Shown: positions 33,031-45,979, counted from the first letter of the stretch. The stretch: 64,000 nt of DNA from Nigrospora sphaerica (GCA_018287875.1 JAGVVL010000009.1:1426001-1490000), one strand, 5' to 3'. Numbers and translations: made by a program. The notes: generated by a model not told the origin, from the letters alone.

Positions 33031-33097
33031 CAAGAGGGAGAGTGAGGGGGGAGAAAGAGAGAGAAAGCGAGACCCCGGCCCACGCGCCCAGCCCAGA

Positions 33098-35091
33098 ATG
33101 CCCGAGTTCTTTCCCTTCATCCCCGGCACCGAGACCTCGCGCACCGCGCGCCAGCACGCCTCGGAAGCCTCGCCTGCGCTGGGCCGGTACCGGGCGAAGC
33201 CCCTCCGCCGGCCCGCCTCGCAGTCGGCCCTGAGCCTGCTGACCGCCGGCCACCGCGGGAGCGTCCACGTCGGCTACGGCGCCATCGTCGCCGCCGGCCT
33301 CGCCGACGAGTCGGACGGTGATGACGATGACTCGGGCTACGACGACGACGACGATGGACGCGACAGCTGCTTCGGCTGGTGGCGCCGCACCGGCCGCGTC
33401 CTCGGCCGCAGTGTGCATCACCTCTGGGTCGCGCCGCGCCAGAGCGCCGTCAAGAGGGTCGTAGGTAAATGGTGGAGCCGCTGGGGCGTCTTGGTGGTTC
33501 TGCCCGCTGCCTCGGTAAGCTGCCATCGCAAACCTCCGAAAGAAGCGCTGCCTCGGGTGGAGCTAACGAGTTTGCTTTCCCTGTGCCCCAGGCCGTGGCG
33601 TGGTGCGCCATCCCCTTCCCGCGATACCCACTCCGCGACGGCGATCCGGATCGACTCCCGGGCTCCGCGAACGACCACCGAGAACCCGGCCACGGGTCCG
33701 CCCGCGTCCAGGTCAACTTCTGGTTCTTCCTCGTCGTCTACTACGGCTTCTACAACCTCACCGCCCTCATCTGGATCACCAAGGTCTTCAATATCTACAG
33801 CCTGAACTGGTGGCCCTCGACCCTGGGCTTTCCGCTCACCATCACCCTCATCGCCGTCGTCGGCCTGGCCGCCCCAATCCCGGTGTATATGATACCCGAG
33901 CTCAGATTCCTCACCATCCACAACACGGCATGGGTGTCCTGGACCTTTATCATGATGGCCATGCCCGTCGCCATCGCCTTCTGCATCATCATGTTCAACG
34001 AGCGCCACCTGGCCCTGCGGAACTCGCTGTCCGAGACCCAGCGCATCTTTACCACCAACTGGTGGACCGGCGAGCCGGATGACCTGATGGATCGCAACGG
34101 CCACCGCCGCCGGCGCCACCTGGACCTGCACTACTTTGACCCCGACGCCCCGTTGCAGGTCGCGCCGCCGGCTCGTGGGCGGCTGACGGCCTCATTGCGT
34201 CGCCGCTGGTTGCCCGCCAGCTTTGTGCGCTTTGTGTGGTTCTGCCTGGCCCTGCTCGTGGGCCTGCTCGCCTACTTGATAGGAGAGGCCTACGCCGAGA
34301 TCTACCTTCGCACGCTGCCGCACAATAACCTCGAGACCATCATCTACGTCTACAGCTGGATCGTGACGGTGCACCTCCTGGACGCGCTGACGGGCTGGAT
34401 CCTGGGCGTCAGCGAAGGGGAGCGCGTGGGCAGCTACCCCCTTAGCTGGATCTTCAAGCTGTAAGTGAACGACCTCCCGGCCTCAAACGCCTGGCCGAAG
34501 TTTTTACTTACCCAGCCCGCCAGGTATTTTATGCTGACGTACCAAACCTACGTACGCGCCCTATACGCGCGCCTCCGCTCGCCTTCGCAGTTCATTATGC
34601 TGCAAGTCCTCTCGTCCAGCTCGCTCATTCTCCTCACCCCCATAACCATGAGTCGGACCTACCACCGTATCATGACTTTCCTGGGCCTCTCGGGGCAGAC
34701 GTACGCCTCATACCAGAAGCTGTGCATACGTAACGTCTTCATCCGCTCCTTGGCGGAAAACGTGAGCATGCTGGCCTTCTTGGGCAGCATCCTGGTGCTG
34801 CACTTCGGCCCCAACAAGGACGTGTACCCCTATTTCGCCTTTGACGACCCGGACAACGAGGGCTACGACTTCGGCCTGACCTTCTACGCCTCGAGCATCA
34901 CCTGGGCATGCGAGCTGGCGGCCGGCATCGTGCTCCGTGGCGTCATCGCCTACTGCTTCGGCGTCAACGCGAGCGTCGAGGGCAAGCTGGACCTGGCTGT
35001 GTGGCCCGAGCTGCTTCCGACCAGCGTCGCTGTCATGCTTCACGTCCTGCAGAATATGCTCTTCTCCATTATCCGCCTGCATTTCCACTGA
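33098..35091 (+). CDS. About ten-span fungal membrane protein, function unknown
   Basis: Not assigned to a named family. Three exons, 33098-33514, 33592-34460 and 34524-35091, with introns of 77 and 63 nt (GTAAGC..CCCAG; GTAAGT..GCCAG), encode 617 residues. The hydrophilic N-terminal 130 residues include an acidic patch (DESDGDDDDSGYDDDDDG). About ten hydrophobic segments follow, for example WFFLVVYYGFYNLTALIWI, TLGFPLTITLIAVVGLAAP, WVSWTFIMMAMPVAIAFCII, FVRFVWFCLALLVGLLAYLI and LLPTSVAVMLHVLQNMLFSII. No signal peptide, transporter signature or glycan-synthase motif is visible. The second acceptor was chosen as CCGCCAG because it alone restores frame across FKL-YFMLTYQTYV. It is transcribed away from the other polytopic protein at 28-30 kb, 3.1 kb off. 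Confidence 0.82.
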
Positions 35092-35843
35092 CCTCGCGGC
35101 GAATGAGACGCGCCGGATGAAGCAGATCAGGCTGCACGACGGATCGACGGTTTTTTTTCTTCCTCTGACAGATGGTGAGAAGGGAGGGATTCGCGCATTA
35201 TTCATGCACCGCGAGGGGAAAGGACGTGGTAGCTGAACGCAACCTTGGCCAAGCACTGTGCGAGGCGGCCCTGTCATCGACGTGATGATGACGTGGAATC
35301 CCACGTGACGGTCTTCCCTCCCTCCCTTCCCCCCTTCTCCGGTAGCTGAGGGACGCGGCCGTCTCGGTCTAGGCCATTGCCATCTATCGGGGCCAACTGA
35401 CAGGCCGGTCTCCGGGGGCTGATTCGTCTCGAGGAAGTGAGAAAACTAAGCCGCCCGGGTTCACGGCCACGAACCGGATACCGTCTCCGCTCGAATTGGT
35501 CTGCCTGCTTGTTCGGGGTTGTTTATTCCTTTTATTGACACCAAGACGGGTATGCAAAGACGCCCGAAACGATGATACCCCACCCCTTTCCTTTCCCTCT
35601 CTTTCGCCTTTCGGATGGAGAGTATAGACAGTATAGATATGCCAGCTTGTTTATAGACCAATATCCTTGCGTGCCTCCCAAACATGAAACATGCATTCTT
35701 AAGATTCGATACAATGGTGATGTGGTCTACAAAGCTGACCATCATATGTGTGGATCGCGGTCGGTCTAGGAAGCCCTGCAGGAAGACGGCAGGCGCCTTT
35801 TACATCGGGACTACACATGCTATGCGGGCAGCGTGCCCTGCAG

Positions 35844-35882
35844 CCACACACACGCACACATACACGCACACATATACACGCA
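35844..35882. repeat. CA-rich dinucleotide tract
   Basis: Imperfect CACACA/TACACG run in a gene-free region. Confidence 0.85.
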
Positions 35883-38800
35883 GAGACATTTTCTTGTCGC
35901 TCACTCACCTACCTCCCCCGCCGAGGAGACATTCGGCACGGCGAAAAGGCCCCCCCCCCCTGGATATGCGTCATGCAAAACATCCTACACCGGCGGCATA
36001 CCCCCTCCCTAAATATGTGGGTGCCAAGCGGTGCTGCTGGCCGAGTGGCTGGACGCTTTTCGGTAGGTTTTGGGGAAGGCAGGGGGTGGACAAGCCCTTT
36101 TTGTTTTTGGACGAGCCAAGACCCGGGGCTGCGTCGCGACCCGGACTTTGGAAAGTGAGGGCAGGACTGGAGGGGGGGAAGAAAGCTGAAGACGTCCACA
36201 AGGGAGGGGATGAAAGACGCAGGGCGGGGGTAGACGGAAGCACGCACGCACACACGGAGATTGCCACGGACGGCCGGCGGCACTGCTGGGCCCTTTTGTG
36301 GTTGCACTGCGACGTCAACCCGTTTTCCCCGGCGACATGTGTTGCACCAGCAAAGCAGAAACTTGGGATCCGGCCCCGGGCCCCGTCGCGGGGCTTCTGA
36401 CGCCGGCTTCCGACGCGGTTGACCGGTTCGTGAGGAAGTAGGGTCGTGCAGGGCGGGCAGCAGACGAGGGAAACGGAGCAAGAAACCCCCAAATTTTACA
36501 TTCTTCGCTCGATTTGCCGCGTTTCGTCTTACCCACCAAACCGGACCCGGGGTACCCGCTTACCGGCGTAGCACGGCTTACTGGCCCTCGAGCGCCACCC
36601 GGTGTACTGTTATCATGTTGTTGTGTTTATTGTGTTGGGGTTGGGGCTGTCGGCTGGCTCGCCCCTGGGAGGAGGGTTGCAACTGCATTACGGTTCAGAG
36701 TCAGAACTGTTTATGCAGCATTGTACCCGCGCACTCGACGGGGCGGTGAAAACCAGCCCGTCCGTGGCCTTTTGGGGGCGCGCGCCCTCGTATCGACGCC
36801 CGGAATGTGTCGTGTACGGGGTTGTGGTGTGCGTCGCGTCATAACTCGCGGCGTTGGGACCCTTAGCTGCGGTAGGCCCGGGGCCGGGCCCTGAGGCGGC
36901 TCGCCTGTCAGCCTCGCGTCGAATGAGTGACTAACGGCCAAAACAGTGTCCATCTGGCGGTGAGCGCTACGTCTGACTCGTGGGCACTACTGGTGGCCGC
37001 GACGAGTCCCAGCGGAACAAACGGCCAACGTTTAGCGGCAGGTTCGGGACGGTTCGACTTGTCCGCCGCTAGGCGAGGTGTTCATCATGCTCGTAGTCGC
37101 CAATGGCAATTGCCTTTCCAAGCTTGCATCTCAGGGCGGACGTCTTGCACTAGGACCTTAACAAACATCCGACTGGGCCTCTGGGCATTTGAGGTAGCTG
37201 ATTGCGAAGTGGCGGCCGGACTGGTAAGCGAGCGCAACCATGGAGAGGTATCAATGCGCTGAGGCCATGGCTCAGAGAGCAGCAGGCTTGGCCGCATCTG
37301 CGATACGTGAACGGTATTATTGGTCTATGGTTCTCCCGGGGCAGAATGCCGAGCGCCTCCCGGCCGTCATTTGCCGTTCACAAGAGGCGGGGCCGGGTGC
37401 TGGGTGGCCGTATCCGTAGGGATCTCAAGACGAGGCATTGGAGCGTTGGAAAAGCACCATGTAACGATGATAACCACGCGCTCGCTCGCTGGTGGTTCCA
37501 AACTGGCGTCGGAGCTAACGAGGAAGCAAGCTTGGTGGCCGTGACGTACAACGCTCTGCCGCCGTTGATTAGACGCGCAACCGAAGAAAGTGACGGATGG
37601 AACATGTTCAGCTTGTCGTGTCTGGGATGGGCGGCGGCGGGCCACCTTGGCGGATGTCTTGGGTCACCGGGAGACACTCCCCGGGGAAGCTGAATTCCAG
37701 ACGTCAGAGCCGGGACTGGTGATTCGTCAAGCAGCCAATCTGTCACAGACGAGCTGGCCCCAAGCCGCGCATGATTGTGTGTGTTGACAATGCCCCTCGG
37801 CTGCAGGTGAAGGGTCGGCCGTGAGGATGGGTGGTGTTGGCCGTGGTGGTGGGGGGGTGTGCCGGCTGGCTCCTGTCTCGCGCGGCCTATGAAAACGGCC
37901 AAACTTCTCGGATGGCCTGATCTGTTTGCGTTAGGAGCGGATGCCAACTTGAAGTACCGCTGCAGATGTTGAGCCCCACGCAAGGCGTTGAATGAGGCGG
38001 GAGTCAAGTTGAGTGTATCAAGCAATTTCCGTCGCGAGCGGGAGAGTGTACTGTACTCGTCATATATGCTTCTTTGCGGCGGTCAGCTAGAGGCCGTTGG
38101 GCCGTGTCTCGGCTGCGGCCTGACAGGTGCCCGTCGAAGGGACCCTGCTGGACAGTTGCTCCGTACCGCCCACCCAGTACGCCATCGCACCTCTTCAGCT
38201 TCCCGGTGCACAAGAGCAATAGAGAGAACGGCATCCTTGTGTGGGGGCTGTGGGTGGGCGTCGAGGCCGTGTATGCCGGCGAGGTATGCAGAAGGGACCC
38301 TCGGGCTGGTGCATTAGAGCTACTGCTCTAGGGATAGGTCTGCGGTGGTCTGTCTGAACCAGGCCGGCAGATCGCGATGTCGACTCCAGAACGCAGCGCG
38401 TCGCGCCGTCGCCATGATTGTCCGTATTGACAGACAGCATGTACCGTCACTGTACGACAAGCTTGGCAGGTACATCCGAGCCTTGCTGCCCAGCCAGGCC
38501 TGGTCTAACCAAGCCAAAGTGGTTGTTCCACATAGCTCCGATGTGCGTTGCGTAACATCTTGCTCAGTGCATATGTATTGTTCTCAAATCGGGGGGAAGA
38601 AACGCGCAAGACGGGCGCCTAGACCTGATCAATAGGCCCCCGTTTTGTCCGTCCCTGTCGGGTTTTCTTGCACCTACGCCGTGGCAGGTTGGCTGAGTTT
38701 ATTGCCGGTGCGGTGCGTTGTTAATACTATTAGTCGGCCGCCAGAGCCGAAGCCGAAGGTAGCAGGGATCGGCGTATAGTAGCAAGGCGCCGGAGAATCG

Positions 38801-41238
38801 CTTTCCATTGGTGGGTGGAGCTTGAGGTAGGTGGGAATAGTAGTAACATCCATGGGCAGTCCAACGGGACCGGGTCTGCTCCTTCAGTTCCTCTCCGGAG
38901 ACGTAGTGATTATAGCGCGCCGATGGAGGTGGTTTTCAGTCGGCCCACGGCGGCGCCGAAATGCGTCAAGCCCCAGGAGGGGGTACCAAAGGCGGGCAGA
39001 TCGGTGGTGCACGTACCGCGTATTGTTATGGTACACACCACATCTCCAGACCACATCTCGAAGGAGCCCTCCTCCCGGGCGAGAAGCTCGTTCGTATGCG
39101 GACGGCGGCTCGGGTGGGCGTGCTCTTGCTCGGTCTCTGTTCGATCATAAAAGGTACTCCTTCCGTGACCTCGCAGCGCTTGGTGGGCTTTGGTTAGAGG
39201 GACAGCGTCCGGTCCCGGCCAGAGCAGCCACCCATGCAGAGAGAGATGGAGAGGGAAGGGAGAGATGACAGACAGGCGCACCAAGCCCGGCCGGGTTGGC
39301 TTACCGCCTCTTCCTCAGTTACGCGGCCGTTAGAACATTCCTCATCGGGACCCTTGGCGATAGCAGGCCAAGTACAGAAGGGAGCTGCAAGGCGAGAGTC
39401 GACCGGGCCCTTGGCCCCCCCCCCCCCCGAGAGAGAGGGCGTGAGGGGCCTAATGGCGATGGAGCGATCCCTGATGAGAGCTAGTGGCTTGCATGCGCCT
39501 AATTCTGGCTCGGCCTGATGGACGACCGGGTGTGGCCGTTGAAAAGGTGACGGTGGGGTTGCGTCGTCGCGACCCCTGCAACGACCACCATCTGCTCCCA
39601 CGGGTGCTCGCCATTTGTCGTCGTGATTGCCTGATAAATGCTGTCAAGGCGCATGCGGAGCTGCGAGTCTGTGTAGGCGGAGCCCTAAGAGGGGAGGAAA
39701 GGCTGACTGTCTCCGATATGCAAGAAGTAGGGTACCTCACAACATATTCCAATAGTACAAGCAGCCGGAGACATCCCATTGTACAGCTACCTACCTTTTA
39801 CCCTATGTGACCTACTTGGGTCAGTACGCCTACCTACGGCGTACCTCTTGTGTAACTCCTCCGCATAGGCAGGTAGGGATCCAGGAAAGAAACAGATCAT
39901 CCATATCGTATCCATCCATCCTCTTGTTTTCCGTCCCTCCATCTGTCGAGACGGACCTCCAGATACGAGCACATCACGTTTGTCAGACAGCATCCATGGC
40001 GAGCGGCTTTTTTTTTTTCCATGGCGGCGGACGGCCTTGTCCGAAGTAGGCATGAGCGGGAAAGTCATTTAGCTCATCATGGTTAGCGTCAGGCAACCAG
40101 GTGCGCCGGGCCCCTTCCCCTCCCCATATTCGGCATCTCGCACGGCGACACTGATAGCTAATCTTGGGACTGTTGATCTCTCGTCCGCACCCTCCTGTCC
40201 CATTTGTGTCAGCATATCCAGGATATCCGTATGGTTGTGAGCACGTCCGCGGATACGGGCGGTAGAGGATGAAAACCAGCGATAGCGATGACGGCCTGCG
40301 AAGCCGAAAGCGCCCTACCCTACGGGCTTACATGGTAGTTTTGCATGAGAAACGGTATAGTACGAGGAACTTCCCCGCCAGGAAGCGCACAAAGTGGTGC
40401 CCGATCAGCCACTCATGGGTCCTCTGCCTCGCGTGCTGGTGCCCATCCCCCGGCCCCAAATCTTGCCATGCCAACCCATCAATACGCGTGGAACTGGAGC
40501 GGGCGGATGGAGAGAATCCATGCCGAGCCCTGGGATCCATTGCCATCCATCCCACTTCGCTCCTCCCTGGCGCCCCACCCACTTCGCTCTTGGTGACCAG
40601 GCTGCCCCTCCTTCCGAGGAGAGTCCCTGGAAGAGGGGCAGCACAGCGGTGCTGGTCCATGGGCGCAGAAAATCCTCCAGGAAGGAGCCAGGCGACGGCG
40701 CGCGACGAGACGAGACGAACGACGACGCCGACCCTCTGTCCGCGATAGCACGCCAACGCCTTACCCGGTCGTGCCTGAGGTGGTGGGATACGACGTGAAG
40801 GCCGAGTCGACGCGGACGAGTGAACGGGCGGGCGTCGACCCAAGGCCTTGGTTGCTTTTTCTTTCTCCGTTGCGCAGCTTTTCCTCCTTCTCCTTCTCTA
40901 CTCGTACCGTTTCGCGACCGAACTGCACTACCAAAGAGACAGAGAATAAAAAAAAAAGCTATCTATCCGCCTACCAACCAAACTCGGCCTCCCGTGTCGC
41001 GGCTCGGCTGTTACGTTAACACTCCCTCCCCTCCACCCCCCCCGGTCTCGACCACCCGCCTGTAAGTGCGCGCTCTGATTGTGCTGTTTCTGCCTGTCTC
41101 ACGCCAGCATCTTGCTTGGTTTTTACTCCCCTACCTGACCCTGAACCACACCTTGTCCGGCGGCTTTTCGTGCCACACCCCGAAAATTTTCTCTACCCGA
41201 CCGGCCGACCAGGCCATGCATGCCACACCAGACCGGCC

Positions 41239-41259
41239 AGACCTGACCTGACCTGACCT
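41239..41259. repeat. ACCTG pentanucleotide run
   Basis: Four units about 80 bp before the ATG of the adenine phosphoribosyltransferase gene, in its promoter or leader. Confidence 0.8.
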
Positions 41260-41334
41260 AGGTAACCAGACAGCCGGACTCTTCTTACTTACACCTCCCT
41301 CCTCCCTCTCCTTCCCCCCTTCCCTTTCTTCACC

Positions 41335-42480
41335 ATGAGCGCCCCAGTCACCACCGGTAGCGCCCCCTCAGCCGTTGACAATGCCCCGCGACGAGAGCCC
41401 GCCCCCTCCTCCACCGGTGCCGCCGAACTCTCCGGTTCATCGGTAGACGCGTCGCCGTCAGGCCGTGAGGCCACCAAGCAGCGCGTTCTCGCCGCCCTGC
41501 GCCACTTCCCCGACTTCCCTATTCCCGGCATCGACTTTATCGACATCCTGCCCATTTTCCAGGACCCCAAGACCTTCGACTCGCTGCTCCAGGTCCTTGA
41601 GCTTCAGATCAAGGAGACGCTAGGAACCGTGCCGGACGTCATTGTCGGCCTCGATGCCCGCGGCTTCCTCTTCGGCCCCTCGCTGGCCCTGCGCCTCAAC
41701 TGCTCCTTCGTCCCCGTGCGCAAGCAGGGCAAGATGCCCGGCCCCTGCGTGACGGCCGCTTACGAGAAGGAATACGGTGCCGATTACTTCCAGATGCAGT
41801 CGGGTGCCATTCAGCCAGGCCAGACCGTCCTGGTTGTGGACGACATCATTGCTACTGGTAAGTTAACATGTCGGGCCCCAGTCCTCGACTTTCTGAAGTC
41901 CCCATACTCTCGCTGCCCAAACCTTCGCTTCCTCCCCGGCGCAACCGGCCAACCCCGGCTCCCCCCTCTGGCGGAAAGCGCCGGTCTGTGGTTGCGTGAC
42001 CACACCGCGGGCTTTTTCTCATAAGGCCCGAAAACCGCTTGGGCGGTTCGCCGTGGGGGAACGCGGGGGACACCGAAACTCAGGCCACTCGTTGTCGGTC
42101 GCGAGCTAGCAAGTGCCTAGCTTTGCCCGCCCGCCTGCACGGCGCATTGCTTCGGGCATTCATGCAGCCCAGCGGAGACAGGTTCTCGCACCTTTTGAGC
42201 CCGTGGGCCGAGGTTGGCCAGAGGCCCCTGGGCTTTGTGACGACCACGGCACACTCGCTCCCCAGTCCTGCTTGACTCGATCTGGATGTGACGGATTAGG
42301 CCGCATTTGCATGTCAGCTAACCCATCATCGCAGGAGGTTCTGCTGCTGCCGCGGGATCGCTCGTCAGCCAACTGGGCGGCAAGCTGGCCGCTTATCTCT
42401 TCATGATCGAGATTGCCCCCCTCAAGGGCCGAGCCAAGCTGGGCGATGTCCCGATCATGACTCTCCTCGAGACCAACTAA
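41335..42480 (+). CDS. APT1: Adenine phosphoribosyltransferase
   Basis: Purine salvage enzyme: adenine plus PRPP gives AMP and pyrophosphate, in the cytosol. Two exons, 41335-41857 and 42335-42480, encode 222 residues. The first 45 residues are a Ser/Ala/Pro-rich extension; the conserved start is near [19 protein letters not shown]. Substrate-site segments are clear: [14 protein letters not shown], then the PRPP-binding loop [17 protein letters not shown] at about residues 166-182, the hallmark of type I phosphoribosyltransferases. The intron (41858-42334, 477 nt; GTAAGT, branch GCTAAC, GCAG) falls inside this loop, between the first and second bases of a Gly codon, and is about three times longer than any other intron in the window. 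If retained, the frame stays open to 42024 and would yield a 229-residue form without the end of the PRPP loop. Confidence 0.95.
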
Positions 42481-43884
42481 AAAGGAGATCCGTCCACCCC
42501 CTCCTCACCCAACCCCGGAATAACCGCTCCGCTCCGAACTCGGTTCCTTCAACGCGAAGGCGGTGCCATTTCGGTAACCCTCCCATCAGTCACAGGCGCA
42601 CGCGCTCCTGCCTTTAATGCTGGTTGATCTAAAGTGCGGGCCGCTGTCGAGAGAAGGATATATTCCCGGCGCAAACGGAGATTAGAAGGGGGCAGGCGGC
42701 GCCGACCGGCTGCCTGTTCCCGTGCTTCCGTCGTCTCGTTCTTGCTGCTTTTCAAGTCGATGGTCGAGGTTAGAATATGGATCGCACATTCTGCATGGGC
42801 CGGCGTTCGGAGTTGGAGCGGTATGCGTCCTTGACCCCTCGATCTCGCACGAACGAGGGGGGACAAAAGCTCAGACCTAGAGGGGGGAGGGCTCAGGTTT
42901 TCTCTTCCCGCAGTTTTAGGTATGCGGACGCACTTCCTTCCACATAGAGACGAGATACACCTTACCGCTATGTCTTTACAATACCACATGCGAGTTATTG
43001 CACGGGTGGGAATGCCAAGCACCACGCTCACGTTGTGACGACGCGGCCTACGAGACCATGCACTCGCGCTTTCTGGAGAGACCACGTACATGACGAGCCT
43101 CTCGAGACCCACGTATCTATCCCTGGTTATTGGTGGGGAGCGCAAAGGCTCCACGACGGCGCCTTGCAAAAGGAAAGGAGTAAGGGGAGCGGGTGGGTAT
43201 TAGTTGGTCCTGATTAGTAGTAGATGATGCGTTTGCTATGTCGAAGGCGTGTGGGAGGGCTGCCGCTGGGGCGATATATACAAAAAAGCCCCTCTCGACG
43301 TCGTCTTTCGTGCAGAGCTTGTTTGGCCTTTTCTTTCCGTTATAAGGGGGCGGCGCCCCCTCCTTTCGCTCCCTCCCCCGCCCCGTTGGGAGAAATATAT
43401 TATAAGACAAACAGGCAAAAACGCCGTCCGGAACCCAGTGGCAGGCCACGCCCCCCCGGGAATCAAGGGCGAAGGATGGGGACCACCGTACAGCCATGGC
43501 GCGCTCGGACGCGCGCCAGGGATTGGTGAGATGTTTACAGTAACCGCGAGATACGTGTTCCGCCGTTATGCGTGGGTGTGCTGTGTGGTGTGACAGAGAG
43601 CACCAGGTCCCCCCAAGGTGTGGGTGCATGCCCGGAGATAGGGCCCGGCACGGCTAGATTCGGGCCAGGCCCAAGCCGGCCCTTCTATTTGGCCGCGAGG
43701 AAAGGGCTTCCTGTGTAGATAAGGCGAGAGGTGTCTGCGGGAGAGATACGGGACGTCTCGGCGGTCTGGCACCGAGCTTGGCCCTTACTCGGTCTTGTTC
43801 CGGGTGGCGTGAGCCCCGGGGTGGGATGCGGGTGGCATGAGGGACAGGCCGGGAAAGCTCCGGCTCCAAAGTACTGGTCCCAGA
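42481..43884. other. Intergenic between convergent APT1 and PEX2
   Basis: About 1.4 kb of 3' flank for two convergent genes. No gene is recognised; the longest open frames are antisense pairs without domains. Confidence 0.6.
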
Positions 43885-45307
43885 TCAGGCCTCGAAGTCG
43901 TCGCCGACGCCGTCTTCCACTTCCTCGTAGACCTCCGAATCGGTGTGTTCCGAGTCGCTGCCGTCGTCCTCCTCTCGGGCCTTCCGGTCCTGGTTCTCGT
44001 CGGGCCGTTCCTGCTGCCCGTCCTTGCGGTCCCCGTGGAGGGCGTCTTTAACGTCGGCGGCGAAGCCTACATGCTTGGGCGAGGACGTCGGGGATTTGAC
44101 CACCTCTTCAAGAACGTCGCCGCTCCACGGCTTGCACTCCTTGACGAGCCCGCCGCAGCGCAAACACGTCCAGCCCTCGCCCTCCTCCCTCTCGAGCCGG
44201 GTGGCGAGGCAGACGAAGCAGTATATGCAGCCGCAGGGAACGGTCTCGTAGGGGTTCGTGATATCCGTCTGGGCCGACCCGACGACGCCGCTCGACGCCG
44301 CAGCCGCGAGCGCTTCCGTCTCCGAGGTGACGGTATTCTGGTCCTGGTAGCAAATAGCACAGGTGCGCTCGGGCAGGAATGCGTATTCGCCCTGTTTGCC
44401 GCCGGAGCCGTCGCCATCAGCGCTCGTGTGCACAATCTCCTTGGTCTTCTTCCAGACGCGCGAGAGCCAGCGACGCCACCGGTTGATGCCGACCAGGGGC
44501 AGGACGAAGAGCAGAAACTCGGTGAAGGCGTGCCACACGAGCTGGCGGTTGAGGTACTCGAACGAGACCTCGCGGCTGACCTGGCTCGTGGGGGGTACCA
44601 GACGCAGGCCCAAGATGCGGTCCAGCAGGGTCCGGTACCGCCCGTGCAGGAGGAAGACGAGGAAGGAGACAAAAGCGGCGACGGAGTGCGCCGACGTCAA
44701 CTTGGAGGTCAGGGACGCGAGGCGGCGCACCAGGGGGTCGGGGGTCGTAGCCGTTGTCCTGGTCGATCAGCCAGTTCTCCCACTTCTCCCAGCCGTAGCG
44801 GCCGCCGACGGTGATGAGGCCATAGAGGATCTTCTGCACGCGGGAGGGCGGGCTCAGGACGGCGCCGGGGCGGCGGGCGTCGGAGTATTTGAGGTTCTGC
44901 AGGGCGGCGCCGTAGGTGGCGTCGTTGTCCCAAACGGAGAGCTTGAAGAGGACGGCGCGCAGGGCGAGGAGGATCTCGGCGGACCAATCGTCCTTAAGGC
45001 TCGGGCTGAAGTACTTGAGGGCGTCGCCGACCTGGGTGCGCAGCAGGCCGACGAGCTCGTCGTCGAGCAGCTCGGCGTCGACCTGGCCGACGCGGAAGGC
45101 CGGGCGCGTGCCCTCGCGCGACGAAAGCACCTCCCACACCGAGAGGGTCGAGCTGCCCACGCGGTTGAGCGGGAAAGGCAACCGGGCGACCTGCTCGGCG
45201 CCGCGGCGCGAGGCGGCGCTCGCTCGGTTCTGGCGCTCGCGGGCCTGGCGGCGGGCGGCGATACGCTGCTGCGCCTGCGCGAAGTTGGAGGTCGAGGAGG
45301 CGCTCAT
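43885..45307 (-). CDS. PEX2: Peroxisomal RING-finger E3 ligase PEX2, with apparent one-base frameshift
   Basis: PEX2, PEX10 and PEX12 form the peroxisomal membrane ubiquitin-ligase complex that recycles the import receptor PEX5. The first frame (from ATG 45307) gives the Pex N-terminal membrane domain to about residue 190 (GGRYGWEKWENWLIDQDNGY). The second frame continues with LVRRLASLTSKL, SFEYLNRQLVWHAFTEFLLF and a C3HC4 RING (CAICY, then CGCIYCFVCLATR, then CLRC). The tail is acidic. The switch falls in two C5 runs (minus strand; plus-strand G runs 44733-44737 and 44740-44744), with one base too many. Dropping one base makes the span 1422 nt, 473 residues, the expected size. No GT..AG intron can account for it. 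I favour a sequencing or assembly homopolymer error over a broken gene because both halves are otherwise intact and conserved. Confidence 0.9.
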
Positions 45308-45979
45308 TGGGGGCGGCGCATTTCCTGGGGGTGGGAGAGGACGAGGGCGAGGGGAAGAGAGGGGGAGGATGGCGAGCGATCGACTCTCGACGGGGCGGCA
45401 GGGCGGCTGGCGTTCTGCAGGTGGCTTAAGCCGTCGAAGTCGGGAGCATAACGGTCAATGTTCGTGTTCGCGTTGAAACGGGGGAGTGAGAGGCGATTCG
45501 GACAGTTGGGGCGGGCGAGCGGCGTCAGGGCGTCAGGGCGTCGGGGCGTCAGGGCGTGGTCGTTGAAGGGTCGGGAGTCTCCATATGACGAACGGTGGAA
45601 GAAGCATCGACATCCATGTACTCCGTATTGAATAGGGTAATGAATGGAATGCACGGGACGGGAGCTCCAACAGCTAGGCTCAGCTACTGCACCTGTTGTG
45701 CACATTCCCTACGTGCATGCACCTTGAGAATTCCACCTACCTCGGCTTCTCGGGCCACCTCGAGGCCCACCCGTTCAGTGCCGAATGGGATCCATCTCTC
45801 CATTTCAGACTGGGCACTTTTCGATACGCCAGTATGTGCACGATGTTCCGTGTATGTCCGTTGCCCGTTGTTTTTGAGCGGCCGCGGCTCCCGGTAGGCG
45901 CGTTGGAAAGCAACCTCCAGATTCTTACTAGGTATGCCCCTACTGGGAGACTAGGCATTTATGCACTTACTGGAGTATG

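Larger units (their letters stand above)
30010..33097. other. Divergent intergenic region between two membrane-protein genes
   Basis: About 3.1 kb containing both promoters. It holds an AGTAGCC-type 9-mer repeat (31044-31070), a GGCAGGAA-type repeat (31875-31928), a 13-bp pyrimidine repeat (32766-32820) and a GA run (33008-33030). The last two sit directly upstream of the plus-strand gene and probably belong to its promoter or leader. No further gene is recognised. Confidence 0.55.
35092..41334. other. Gene-free stretch
   Basis: About 6.2 kb with no recognisable gene. It contains a CA tract (35844-35882), a run of 14 C (39415-39428) and, near its right end, a C/T-rich leader with an ACCTG repeat (41239-41259) in front of the adenine phosphoribosyltransferase gene. 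Open frames up to about 240 codons are low-complexity or antisense to each other. Confidence 0.5.

Noticed and set aside
32740..33600. A minus-strand frame with a 13-residue Lys/Arg/Glu repeat
   Set aside because: It is the antisense translation of the 13-bp pyrimidine repeat.
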